64,000 nt of DNA from Phyllostachys edulis. Lineage: Eukaryota; Streptophyta; Magnoliopsida; Poales; Poaceae. Every line of letters starts with the position of its first letter. The first letter of the stretch is position 1. The stretch is from contig CM070548.1 in assembly GCA_036346405.1 (NCBI GenBank), forward strand, positions 46,921,779-46,985,778, read 5' to 3'. A model generated the notes under the pieces. That model saw only the letters and a list, made by a program, of their open reading frames with translations, ran no database searches and was not told the DNA's origin. Positions 10,913-22,068 of this stretch are shown here, piece by piece. Both the position numbers and the translations under genes were made by a program.

Positions 10913-11698
10913 CCACGTCATCTGGCCGACGGCGAAGCTGTCGGTTCAAATTAACAATGGCGAATCTGTGCCCTCGTGAAGTGAATGGTACCGGCATGAA
11001 GCCGATGATCTGCGGACTGGTGGTGTGCTTCCAGTGGTCGAGGTTTATGTGGCACGGCGTGAGCAGATCGGTTATTGTCAGACGGTGGCCCCGATGAAGT
11101 ATTGGCAGCATGAAAGGTCTCTGGAGGTAGAGGGTGCGACACTGAACATGGCGGTGAAGACCACAAGCTCAGGGCGATGACAACGGTGATGGAACTGGAG
11201 AAAAACCGCGGCGGCGGCAAAACCCTAAAAGTCAAATTGTGGCGGCGCTAGGGTGATTGGGGCTCAATGGGTGGCGGCTTTGGGTTGTGGGCACGATTGC
11301 AAACCCAGGGGTCCTATTTATAGGGTCCGGGCGAGTCTAGATAAGGAATCCCCAATTTGTATCCGAGATGAACACGAGAGGAAATCCCGGAATTCTTGGA
11401 GATAAAAGCCGATTAGGGATAAGATTCTATCTGAGACGGGTACGGAATAACTAGAGATAGACTTTGACACGGTTTCTAGAAGCACTTTAGTTGGAAAATC
11501 TCCGTTGTCGTAACGAGCTCGGAGATTGGCAATGGCGGACTCACGGCCTGGCCCATGATTTAAGACGGCGAGGCGAGGACGAAGACGCACAAAGGGTCCA
11601 TGAAGAGATGTAGACAAGGACGGTCCACCTATCACGGGAGGAAGGGACGCGTGTGCAAGAAGAAAGCGGGCAGCAGGGCTGGGCCAAACGAGGAAGTC
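10913..11698 (-). other. Minus-oriented LTR-like promoter and leader fragment
   Basis: The fragment lies between the copia 3' LTR and the gypsy 5' LTR. Read on the minus strand it has a TATA box (11323-11314), then a leader with AAACCCTAAAAG-type and GCC-rich sequence. No ORF here looks like a known protein. The sequence appears to resume at 27316 beyond the gypsy element, so it is the older DNA into which both retrotransposons inserted. Confidence 0.5.
11314..11323 (-). promoter_or_regulatory. Probable TATA box on the minus strand
   Basis: CTATTTATAG on the plus strand reads CTATAAATAG on the minus strand, between GGGTCC-type flanks. It sits upstream (minus sense) of a GC-rich leader, as in LTR promoters. 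Confidence 0.5.
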
Positions 11699-14600
11699 AG
11701 TAACATCCCAAGTGTATAATTAGGGTTATTCAAGTATAATTATATGTGTAGAAATTAAAACTTTTTCTCACATCTTGAAAAACCCTAAAATCTCATGTGA
11801 TTCGTGTCCAAGAGTTGTGTAATCTAAAACACAAAGCTCTTGTTGACCAAAAGTCAAATTCATTTTCCATTTATCTAAAATCTTGTGCCAATCAATTGGA
11901 AATATTTTCCTTGGTCCAAAAACTGATGTGGGACCCTCTGAAAAATATCACAAGTTGTAAAACTAGTTTGATAAATTTTGGAGGTAAAACAATCCTTTAA
12001 ACAACCTTAATAAATTTCCTGAGAAAAATGCATTGCATAATAACCTCTGGAAAATTTCTGTAAGGTTAATCATGTTGTCAGCAAGCTCCAGTTAAAATTT
12101 CATCAAATTTGGAGCTCATTTGCTAGCCCAAACAATTCTGCAAAGTCTCATTTGTTTAAAAGTTCAAATTCAAAAACCACAAGACTTTGTTCCTTGGGCT
12201 AGCCATGTTCAAAAGCTGGTCCAAATTTCAACCCCTTTGGACCTCCTCAGCAGTGCACCCAACAGACCTCCTCTCCATTTAATCAGTGCACTGTTGGATT
12301 CACATCCAATGACCACGACCTCCTCATGACTAACACCGCAAAGACCTTCCCACCTCATGAGGTCATAGCCATTTGGATCAAAGATCCACGGTCCACGACC
12401 TCCCCGTGTGTGAAACCTCAAAGACCTCCTCGATTTGTTAAACCATCGCGGCGAGGTCATCCCATTTGTTGAGGTCGTGGCCGTTGGATCAAATCCAACC
12501 GCCACGACCTCCTCCTCAACATACTCGGTCGGGTCCTCCCACTGCGTGAGGTCTTGGCCCTTGGATTCAAGATCCACGGCCACGACCTCCCTCCCTCGTT
12601 AAAACCACTTAGACATCCCACCCACGTGAGGTCATAGCCCTTGGATTAAAAATCTAAGGCCATGACCTCCTTGTCTTCTCGCCTTTGGATCTCGCTCAAC
12701 GCACGAGATCAATGAGCCGTTCGGACCACCCAATATTGACCATTGGATTTACATCTTACGCCGCTAACAAATGGGCGATTCGGACCATCGCGTGAGCCCT
12801 TAGATCCAAATCGGAGGGCTAAGACCTCCTTTGCGCTACGCCAGAGTCCTCGACCTCCCTTATTCACTTTGTGCGTATTAGACCTCCCCATCCAGTCGGT
12901 GCCCTTGGATTTACATCCAAAGGCCATGACCTCCCCTCATGTCTTTTGATCGCGTGCAGTAAGTCCTCATTGGAGGTCCGCTTGCGTTGGATGGAGATCC
13001 AACGCTTTGGACCTCTGTCCATTTCCTCACGTCGTTTTCACGTTAAGTGAAATCGTGAGGCCATGACCTCCCACGTTTGATCGTGTGGTGGGACCTCCTC
13101 CGGCCACTTAAAAACATAACGGTTTAAAATGGGATCCGATGGCGGGACCTCCTCGAGGTCTCATCCAATGGCCACTAGGACCTCCCTGTTCTTCTCCTTC
13201 CTCTGGCGCGTGGGAGCTTACGGCGATGCATTTAATGCATGTCGGCGGGAGGTACTGTTCATGACTCTTTCTTGACCGCATTTAATCTGGTCGACTTTCG
13301 CTCTCAATGGTCGGCCAGAGCCCGCCCTTGTCATCCCCATGTCTTGTCCACTCCATAGACCATGCCATGGGCCAAGCTCACCATGAGCTTAGCCGGTGGT
13401 CTAAGACCTCAATTGCCCTAGGATAAAACCACCCCCACGGTCCTTTGGCTTCCTTTGCACACCATCGTCACTTTGCTCACACCACTTGTGTTTGTGAGCT
13501 CTAAAACACCAAAGTCTCCTTGGCGCCATTGTTGGACTTGAAGTTCCTCGGTGGACAAGGGTCATTGGGTTTCCACCTTTTCTCCTTGCTTAGGTTGTGC
13601 TTTCCTCTGGGACCAAGACCTCACTCGTTTTGGTTTGAACTTTTACAGAGGTGGACAAAGTTGGAGCTGGAGCTTTGGCCGTGGAGCACCCTCTTCCCCA
13701 ACTCAGGCCACCACCTCCACGACCTCCCGGCATCTTAAGGACCTCGGTACCTCCCGATAGTCCTTAGTGCCGCACTCGTGGATGTTCTCATGAGCTCTTA
13801 TTTGGCTGCGCTTGTATGTCGCGCGAGCTTCTTTTTGCTTTTAAGTATTTTGCCGTGCGGGTCACCTTGCCCTCTCGGCCACGGCGTTCAAAGCCGCCGT
13901 CGCCGTCGAGAGGAGGTCCACCGGTGTGCACTCGGTGGTATCATTGGACCTCAGCGGCGAGCTCTACATCGCCGGCGAGATCCTTTCTTCACGCTTCGGG
14001 ATTTTGTCGGACGTCCGGCGTGTCATTGTCGTTTTGGACAAAGATTCGCGAGTTATTGCGCTCATCATTTGCCCAAATTATTGCAATCAATAGCGTGTCT
14101 TAAGCGTCCTTAAATCCACCATTTATTGCGCGCCATTAATTCCTCCGCCATGACCTCATCGTGGTCGCGGCGCATTTATCTCATGTCCAAGCTTGCGTGC
14201 GTGCGCGAGCTCGGGCGTCGAGACCTCTCGAGGAGATGCGAGGCGTCCAAGACCTCCTTGGCGCAATCTTGGCCGTCCAGACCTCCCTGGAGGTCGGTGA
14301 CGTTGAGGACCTCCTCTGGGACCTCCTCGAGGTCATCTTACCATGAGGACCTCCCCTTTTAATCTGGTCCATTCCGGACCTCCCTTCCATGTTGTGGTCC
14401 GTTAGATCTTCCATCTACGGCCATGACCTCCCCTTACCTCGCGCATGTGCGTGGTTAGGAGGTCCAGACCTCTGGACCTCCCATGTGCATGTGTGTTGTC
14501 CTCTGGGGAGGTCTGAGCCGTTAGATCTGTGATCTGTGGCTCACGACCTCCCATGTCTCTGTGAGTTTTAGAAATGTCAGTAAATTCTTAAGTATGAACT

Positions 14601-16938
14601 GAAATAAGGTATAAACTTTAGAATTTCATATCTCTTTCATTTTAATTCCAAATGAGGTCATTCAAATTGTGTTAGCTCTATCTTGAACTTGACTTTAATC
14701 CAAAAATGATTGCAAGTTGAGTTCAGTCCCAGAGCACGCTTAGCCACTAGGTTTTAAAACTAACTTTAAATATACATTCAAATTAATGCTTAACTTGTGA
14801 AACTCATAACTAATGCTCTGTAGATTCTTTTTGAGTGAGACCAACTTTGTTGGTTTCCTCTAGTAATGAACTCACTAAGAAAATTAGTTTTGAGCTTGTT
14901 GCTGTTAGAAAAATGAGGACTTGTGCATTATAATTTTGTTCACGTTCTTGTTTTTGAAAAATTATAGAAATTGCATAATAGCTCCAAATGAGATGAACTC
15001 AATTGTGTTATTCATCTCATGAGGTGCTGGTTTTACAGTAAAAATTTCAGCCTCACCACTTTTCTAGAAAATGTTGTCTCATAATTAAATTAGTGAATAG
15101 TGCAGTTTGGTATTTTCAGGGGCTGAGCAGAATTGTTTCGCTCATAACTTTTGCATTGAGAATCCAAATCAATTGGTTCTTGTTGCTAAATTCCTAAAAT
15201 CCTCCTCTTGCTGCAGTAGAAATTTCAGAGGATTTGGAGTTCGGTTGCTGTGTTGTCTTTGTTGCTTTTAAATCGTTCTTATCGGTTCTTTATTGCTTTT
15301 TCCGTTAGGGTTAGACATTTGTGGTGATCCCCGAGACGACCCTCCGCAACAAAGTGACCAGCAGCAAGGCAAGCAGTTTGACCATTTCCATCATGTCCCA
15401 TTACTTTAAAGCTTACTACTTTGTTTTACTTCTATGTATGCATGCTACTTTGTGTTAAATGTCGCTAGCTTTCCTATAGTTGCATAATCTGTAGGAATTA
15501 TTATCCTCTACTACCAATGAGCCTAGGTTATTAAGCTGTGGTTTGAGCTCGTTGGATGAGCTCTCATCACTTAGTAGTTTACGTTAATATTGCTTAGACA
15601 TGCTTAGCTATCGGTAGTAATGGGCGATCATCGACTTAGTCGATGGTCTTGATCACACAAGTATTATTATTCCTCCTATATGTCCAGCACTTGTGCTTTG
15701 ATTAATTGTAAGATCAAAAACTGAAAATAAAATGTTGATTTAGACTTGGGCATATTGGATGGATGGTGCGGTTTTTGGAATGTGGTGGTATGCAGGGTTC
15801 CTAAGGACCGAGTACTTGGGTCACTAAGCCAAGCGCTTTGCGTGCTAACCACACGAGGGGATATGGGACCTCTCTTGACTAAGTACTTTGGGAGGTGTTA
15901 ATTATGAGCTGGTTGGTGGGTATGTTTTAATAAAATCTGTGTGTGTGGTGTTGGGAGGAGCATTGGCGCACCGGTTAGGCTGTCTAATGTGTCTTGTCCC
16001 GTGGGTTCTTGCTCGTAATTAGCATCGTCCATTGGAAATGTCTCGTAGGACTTAGCCGTGCTTCAAGCACACCAAAGGTCGTGTGCCTAAAGGAAAGGCG
16101 ATCGGCGTGTGGGTACATTGGTACACCCTCGCAGGATAAAACTATTGAATAGCCTCGCCCTAGGTTATGGACATGCTTGGTAAGGTCGTTCAAGACTAGT
16201 CTCAACCTTTTAATTAAAACTTGATGGGTTGGTATGAGCGGGAGTTCATGCTATTGTCGTGGTGACTAAGGGTTAGTCACTTCGTGTTTGTTCTTGTTGT
16301 TGTTATTATGTTATTATCGCGTTGTATTTCAACAATTAAAATGCTTTATCAAATTGCCTTCAATCTATTATGTTATTGCAAATGAAACTTGCTTTGTGCT
16401 AAAATGAGTCCAAAGCCTCATCCACTTAAATAAAGCTTGCATGTAGCTAAATTATAGTTCTGTTAGCTTACGTCGGTCTTGCAGTACAATAAACAAGTTA
16501 TTGTACTCATTTGCTTTGCTTAACAAATTTGTTGCAGAGGAAGAAGGAGAGCTCCAAGAGCCTCTCTTTTGTGCTACGTGTTGCAGTTTCTTCGACGACT
16601 AGCTTGGCTGTCCGGTCAGATGCCTAGGGGTTAAGGCACACTGATTGGCTTTGTGTTATAGCCATCTTTATGGCACTTTTGCTTCCGCTGTGTATTCTTG
16701 TAACTTATTGCTATTTGGCCTAAGGGCCCTCTTTTGTAATAGCTATTCCATATTAATATTAACTTCGGTTTGTTGCTTATGTTCTATGTGTTGTATGGAA
16801 TTGATATATTCTTTTGTTGTGAGGTATGTATCTTGCATTCGGGAGTATACATCTCGAGACCGAGTTTATTTGGTTGATAATACTAGGGTCAATTGGATGA
16901 CTAAGTATTATGAGCCTAATAAACATCGAGGTCTCACA
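11699..16938 (+). repeat. 5' LTR of the gypsy element, about 5.24 kb
   Basis: The LTR begins at the equivalent of TGTAACATCC (here AGTAACATCC) and ends GGTCTCACA at 16938, followed five bases later by the PBS. The first 500 bp are AT-rich, 12.2-14.55 kb is packed with GACCTCC motifs, and 14.6-16.9 kb is AT-rich and closely matches the other LTR. ORFs inside it are not genes. Confidence 0.93.
12230..14550 (+). repeat. GACCTCC-motif array inside the 5' LTR
   Basis: About 26 exact GACCTCC heptamers occur on the plus strand in 2.3 kb, where less than one is expected by chance. Many are preceded by CATGA or CACGA, and inverted GAGGTC copies are mixed in. A second module, GTTGGAT or CTTGGAT followed by a short inverted ATCCA, alternates with them in the first 700 bp. 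The array is not a simple tandem repeat. Confidence 0.85.
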
Positions 16939-16943
16939 AAATT

Positions 16944-16960
16944 TGGTATCGAGCCGTTAT
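16944..16960 (+). other. Primer binding site of the gypsy element
   Basis: TGGTATCGAGCC follows the LTR end by five bases and resembles the initiator-Met PBS TGGTATCAGAGCC with one base missing. It marks the start of minus-strand DNA synthesis. Confidence 0.85.
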
Positions 16961-17705
16961 GACCGTAGTAACGCAAGCTTGGTCGTTTTTAGGATATTTT
17001 GAAAACCTATTTTCAAAGTATAAATGAGTTTTGAAAGCTTAAGTAATTCTCGGATTTTACTCCTTACCTATCTTAGCTTTCTCTTCTCATCTCACTCTAA
17101 TTTGAGTTTTAAAAGTTGTTTTCCTCTCTTCCTTCTACACAATAGTTGTTATCGACTAATTAGGGTTTTGGGAGAACCAATGAGATTGGCAAATTTAAGT
17201 GTGAGCTGCCCACTACAAGGTTTTGAAGTTCGAGTCGGTGATAAGACGAGGAGCTTGGATGCGAAATCTGGACAGCAAGCATCAAATTTCTGGACAGCAA
17301 TCTCAAAGGTTTCTAATTAGGATAGATAATGAGAGGTTAATTCAACTAAAACTTGTGGGAATGAAAAAGGGTAAGATGTGATACTAGTTAGCTAAGTATC
17401 TAACACTTATTTCGCTGCAATAACCTTGCTCTCTAATAGTTTTAGATCTCATCTTACAATCTGATTTTTAACCTTCTCGGTCAATTACTCGTTCATTCAA
17501 TACGGGTTAGTTGAGTTGAGAAGTTGAGCCTTCCGTTTGGTGTTTCTTGGCTGTTTTGGAGTCTTTTAGAAGCCTTTTAAAGTTTAAATACTACGCTGTT
17601 TTGGCTTTCGTTTGGGGTGATATTCCATTCCCTAGTCGATCGCTTTTGCTTTCTTTAAGGCTTTGATTTGGTCTAGTTGCTAACCAAAAATTCCTTTGTA
17701 ACAGG
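16961..17705 (+). other. Untranslated leader of the gypsy element
   Basis: About 745 bp between the PBS and the gag start. It is AT-rich with no convincing ORF, as expected for a retroelement leader. Confidence 0.7.
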
Positions 17706-18430
17706 ATGGCGGGCCTTTTCGTAGCGGCCACCTGGTCCGGACGAGACGAGCTTCCTCCTCCTCCGACCATGGCCGAGGTTCTTCTTCAGATCGGCGCAAT
17801 CGCGGATGTGAGAGAGTTCTCTTGGGCGTCATCGCAACAACCTCTTGCACTTTCGAAGCTTCGGGATCTGGGCGAGGAATGCCCATCACCGCGTGGAGGA
17901 CTCGCGAAGTTTCTTCGTACTTAGCCCCTACCTTTTCGGGCCCGAGGACCCTTTGGATCGGACGATTGGCCGTCTTGTGGGCGTAAGCCAGATAGCGCTT
18001 GATGCAGAGCACGAGAAGGCGCTGTCAGATCGCACCGGCTTGAGGGTGCGGCTTTGTCTGGTGGGAGAGCTATCTCGCCATGCAGCCCGTGGACCACACC
18101 GTCTCTTGGGAGGAGTTCGTCTTGCCTTCCGACGGGCTCACATCCTGCCGGCTTGATGGAGATCAAGAAAGGAGTTTCTTGCGCTCAAGCAAGGCGTAGC
18201 TCGATCATGGAGTATGTATACGAGTTCAACCATCTAGCTCGTTATGCTCCCGAGGATGTGGCCCTTGATATGGCTAAGCAGGCCAAGTTCAGGCGTGGCT
18301 TGTCCGAGGAGTGAAGGACAAGCTATCCATTGCCGACTTTCTGATTTTCAGACCTTGGTCGACAAGGCCATCGTCGCCGAGCATGCGGCTCGGGAGCTTA
18401 TGGATTCCATAGCGCAAGTGGGAGACCTAT
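17706..18430 (+). pseudogene. gypsy gag (capsid), frameshifted
   Basis: ATG 17706 begins a short open stretch to 17924. The frame then changes, and clear Retrotrans_gag sequence is read in 18054-18314 (MEYVYEFNHLARYAPED, AKQAKFRRGL). A third frame, about 18316-18432, carries the following helix (FQTLVDKAIVAEHAAREL). At least two indels therefore break the gene. Gag would form the particle around element RNA. The conserved pieces are close to family sequence even though frames jump, which is more like recent or technical indels than slow decay. Confidence 0.82.
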
Positions 18431-18960
18431 AAGACTTCGGGCCAGATTCTTCGCCCTCGTTTGAGGCGGTCTCGGGTACCACTCTCATTCTTGGCGCCCG
18501 AGGTCACTGTCCCTGTTCCTCGTCCTTCGCAGCCGTGTCGATCCGCACTGCGAAGTCGCCAGAGCGCCCCGCGAACCCGCCACGGGTCACATGTTTCTCA
18601 TGCAACCGAAGGGGCATTATGCGAACCAATGCCCTAAGAAAGACAGCGACCCCTCGTCCTAATGGAGGACGCGGGTCGAGGTGGTGCATCTCGGGACCGA
18701 AGATCGTCCGGCTACCCAAGGCGTGGGTAGTGGTGGCGTCAACGCCATCACCGCAGAGGAGGCTCGGGAGGCACCCGGCGTCGTGCTAGGTACACTTTCG
18801 TTAACTCTCACCTCGCTCTTGTCTTGTTTGATTCAGGAGCATCTCATTCCTTTGTTTACGAGTCTTTTGCTCTTTGTTGGAGAGCTTCTTTTCTCTCCAT
18901 TGTTAGTCCCTTCTCATTCGCTCTCTGGTTGGAGTTGAGAGCTGAATCTGAGTGTAGGAT
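18431..18960 (+). pseudogene. gypsy nucleocapsid knuckle and aspartic protease, frameshifted
   Basis: A zinc-knuckle remnant (VTCFSCNRRG, near 18586-18615) keeps its CX2C half; an indel disrupts the second half. Downstream, DSGASHSF, the retropepsin active-site motif, is readable at 18830-18853 in a frame different from the long ORF around it. The catalytic Asp is present. The chain is broken by frame changes on both sides. Confidence 0.78.
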
Positions 18961-20340
18961 GTCCCTATCGAGATCGAAGGCGTAGGGTTCTTAGCGAACC
19001 TTATCCTTCTCCATTCAGCGAGTCTTGATGTAATTCTTGGTATGGATTGGTTGTCTCGGACATGGGACAAATCGATTGCGCCAGAAGCTCATCTCCTTAT
19101 CTAGTCCTCCCGTGGCGAGGTTCGTTTCTCATGAAGTCGCTAGATCCTCATCTCTTCGCACTTGAAGCGAAGCCGCTCTAGATATTAGCGAAGTCCCAAC
19201 AGTTTGTGACTTTGTTGATGTCTTTCCGCTGATCTTCGGGGATGCCACCCGTTCGAGACCTCGAGTTTGTCATTGAGTTGGCTCTTGGTACCGCCCCTAT
19301 CTCCAAGAGGCCTTATCGAATGCCACCGAGCGAGTTGGTGGAGTTGAAGAAGCGATTAAGTGAGCTGCAAGAGAAGGGTTTCATTCGCCTAGCTCATCTC
19401 CGTGGGGTTGTCGGCTATCTTCGTTAAGAAGAAGGGCGGTACTTACGCATGTGCGTTGATTACCGCCCACTTAATGAAGTGACGGTAAAGAACAAGTATC
19501 CATTGCCCGCATTGGCGATCTCTTCGATCAATTAACTGGAGCTCGAGTTTTCTCCAAGATTGATCTCGAGTGGGATATCATCGAGTTCGGATTCGGCCGA
19601 GGATATTCGAAGACGGCGTTCTCTACTCGCCACGGCTTGCGAGTACCGATCGTCATGTCATTGACAACCAATGCTCTGCCTTGTTCATGAACCTCATGAA
19701 TTCGGTATTCATGGAGTATTTGGATAAGTTTGTCGTGGTCTTCATCGATGATATTCTTATCTACTCCAAGAACGATGAGGAACATGCCGAGCACTGCGAC
19801 TTGTGTTAGGCAAGCTACGTGAGCACCGGTTGACGCGAAGTTGACAAGTCGCGATTCAGTTGAAGGAAGTGGCTTTGTTAGGCCATATTCTTTCAGCAGA
19901 GGCGAGCCGTTGATCCTAACAAGGTCGCGATGTTCTTTCATGGAGTCGACTGTTTTGGTCACCGATGTGCGGAGTTTTCTTGGTTTAGCGGGATATTATC
20001 GCGCTTTATCGAGAACTTCTCCAAGATCGCTGGCCGATGTGAGTTGCTCAAGAAGGACAAGAAGTTTGTGTGGTCCGTTGAGTGTGAGGAAAGTTTCCTA
20101 ATACTCAAAAAGCGTTTGACCACCGCTCCCGTTCTTGTTCTTCCTGATATCCATCGAAGCTTCGATATCTTTTGCGATGCTTCTCGTCGAGGCCTCGGTT
20201 GTGTCCTTATGCAAGAAGGCAAGGTAGTGGCCTATGCATCAAGGCAATTGAGACCTCATGAACTCAACTACCCTACTCATGATTTGGAGTTGGTGCTGCT
20301 TTGTGATTCATGCACTTAAGATTTGGCGACATTACCTAAT
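18961..20340 (+). pseudogene. gypsy reverse transcriptase and RNase H, frameshifted
   Basis: RT begins with [20 protein letters not shown] (from about 19249) and the PYRMPPSEL block. The polymerase box is FIDD at 19741-19752 (F for the usual Y is common in Ty3/gypsy), followed by [14 protein letters not shown]. RNase H follows, with [11 protein letters not shown] near 20070-20100, the catalytic FCDAS near 20170, and [20 protein letters not shown] near 20230-20290. At least four changes of frame separate these blocks, for example near 19420, 19560-19660, 19800-19930 and 20310. The RT-RNH-IN order identifies Ty3/gypsy. Confidence 0.88.
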
Positions 20341-21480
20341 CGTGTCGTTGTGAAGTGTATTCGGATCACAAAAGCCTCAAGTACTTGTTCACCCAACCCG
20401 ACTGAACCTCGGGCAAAGGAGATGGTTGGAGTTGATCAAGGACTATGATATGGGTATTCACTACCATCGGGCAAGGCTAATGTCGATTCTTGAGCGCGCT
20501 TAATCAAAGCGCATTGTAATGCCTTAGTGCTCAAGGAGCATTAGCCCTCTCTTCTCGAAGCATTCCAAATGCGTCTCAACTTGGAGATAGTTGAGCATGG
20601 ATCTCTATTGCCATGGTTGTGCAACCAACCTTGGTGGATCGGATCAAGTCCGCTCGTGATCGGATGATGGAGTGAGCCACATCAAGGCAAATGTCAAGGC
20701 CGAACGACCAAGTGCTTTTACGAGGATGAGCATGGTGTTGTGAGGTTTGGGCAACGCCTTGTGGTTCCAAAGGACATGGAGTTGCGGAATTTAATCCTCC
20801 ATGAAGCCCATGATTCGCCATTATCCATTCATCCGGGGCCACAAAGATGTATCAAGATCTCCGCCAGAGATTTTGGTGGACCCGAATGAAGAGGAGATTG
20901 CGAAGTTCGTTCTCGAGAGTCGACGATGTCGTCGATGTCAAGGCCGAGCATCGGCGTCTGCGGGATCGCTTGACCTTTGCCAATTCTCGAGTGGAAGTGG
21001 GATTCGATCGGAATGGATTTCATCACCGGTCTACCACATCCCGAAGAAGAATGATGCCATTTGGGTCGTCATCGATCGATTGACTAAGGTGGCACATTTT
21101 CTTCCGTCAAGACCGACCTTGGGTAGGTCTTTTGGCGGAACTCTACATCGCCCGCATCGTCGGTTTGCACGGTGTGCAAGGCGATCGTGTCGGATCGTGG
21201 ATCCTTTTCACGTCTCGTTTTGGCATAGCTTGCAGAGGCTATGGGCACTCATCTTGCCTTGAAGACGGCATTTCATCCTCAAAGCGATGGTCGGACCGAG
21301 AGGGTCAACCAGGTTTTGGAGGACATGCTTGCTTGTGTCCTTCCTATGGGAAGCATTGGGAGAAATGCTTGCCATTCGCCGAAGTTTTCTTATAACAACG
21401 ACTTTCGGGCCGGTCTCGGCATGGCACCTTTTGAGGCCTTATACGGGAGAAAGTGTAGGACCCGTTGAACCGGGTCGAGA
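20341..21480 (+). pseudogene. gypsy integrase, frameshifted
   Basis: The zinc-binding N-terminal region lies near 20800-20960 but in pieces across frames. The catalytic core is recognisable: a DFITG aspartate near 21015, VVIDRLTKVAHFLP near 21067-21108, the second catalytic region near 21190-21240, and the third acidic residue in FHPQSDGRTERVNQVLEDML near 21268-21327. NNDFRAGLGMAPFEALYGR follows near 21396-21452. Several indels make the domain unreadable as a single chain. Integrase would join element DNA to the host chromosome. Confidence 0.85.
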
Positions 21481-22060
21481 CCGGTGAGAGACCTCTCTTT
21501 GGCGGACTCAATCAATGAGGCCGAGCGCCAAGTCCAAATTTTATTCGTGGCGTTTGCTATGCAGCTCAATCGAGCAAAAGAGCTATGCGGATCGCCGTCG
21601 GCGTGAGTTACGTTTTGAGCCTAATGACTTTGTTTATCTCAAAGTCTCTCCTTTGAAGGGCCATCAACGTTTGGCGTCAAGGGCAAGTTGGCTCCTCGAT
21701 ATGTCGGTCCCTACCGCATTATCGAGAAGAAGGAACTATTGCCTATAAGTTGGAGTTGCCGGCTGACTTGAGGGGTACATGATGTTTTCATGTGTCCCGG
21801 CTTAAGTGCCTCCGTGTTCCAACCGAGGAAGCTCGTTGGAAACCCTCGATGTCGAGAAGATTTGACCTATCGCGAGCACCTGTTCGCATACTCGATGAGT
21901 CGAGCGAAGAACAAGGAATAAGACCATCAAGTTCCTTAAAGTTCGTTGGTCGAACCATTCCGAGGATGAGGCTACTTGGGAAAGAGAAGATCGTCTGCGT
22001 GCGGACTATCCATCTTTCTTTCTCGAGTGAGCCAAATCTCGGACGAGATTCTGTAAGGAG
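21481..22060 (+). pseudogene. gypsy integrase C-terminus and chromodomain-like tail
   Basis: The integrase C-terminal GPY/F-type region is split over frames (about 21560-21760). Beyond it, words typical of the Tekay tail appear: SRLKCLRVPTEEARW from 21798, a block near 21865-21900, then a chromodomain-like stretch near 21925-22010 with the aromatic and acidic pattern expected of a Tekay chromodomain, ending SEPNLGRDSV near 22058. In chromoviruses this domain steers integration to particular chromatin marks. This copy needs at least two frame changes to be read. Confidence 0.75.
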
Positions 22061-22068
22061 GGAGATTT
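22054..22068 (+). other. Polypurine tract of the gypsy element
   Basis: AAGGAGGGAGATTTT lies directly before the 3' LTR and is the expected primer for plus-strand synthesis. Confidence 0.85.
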
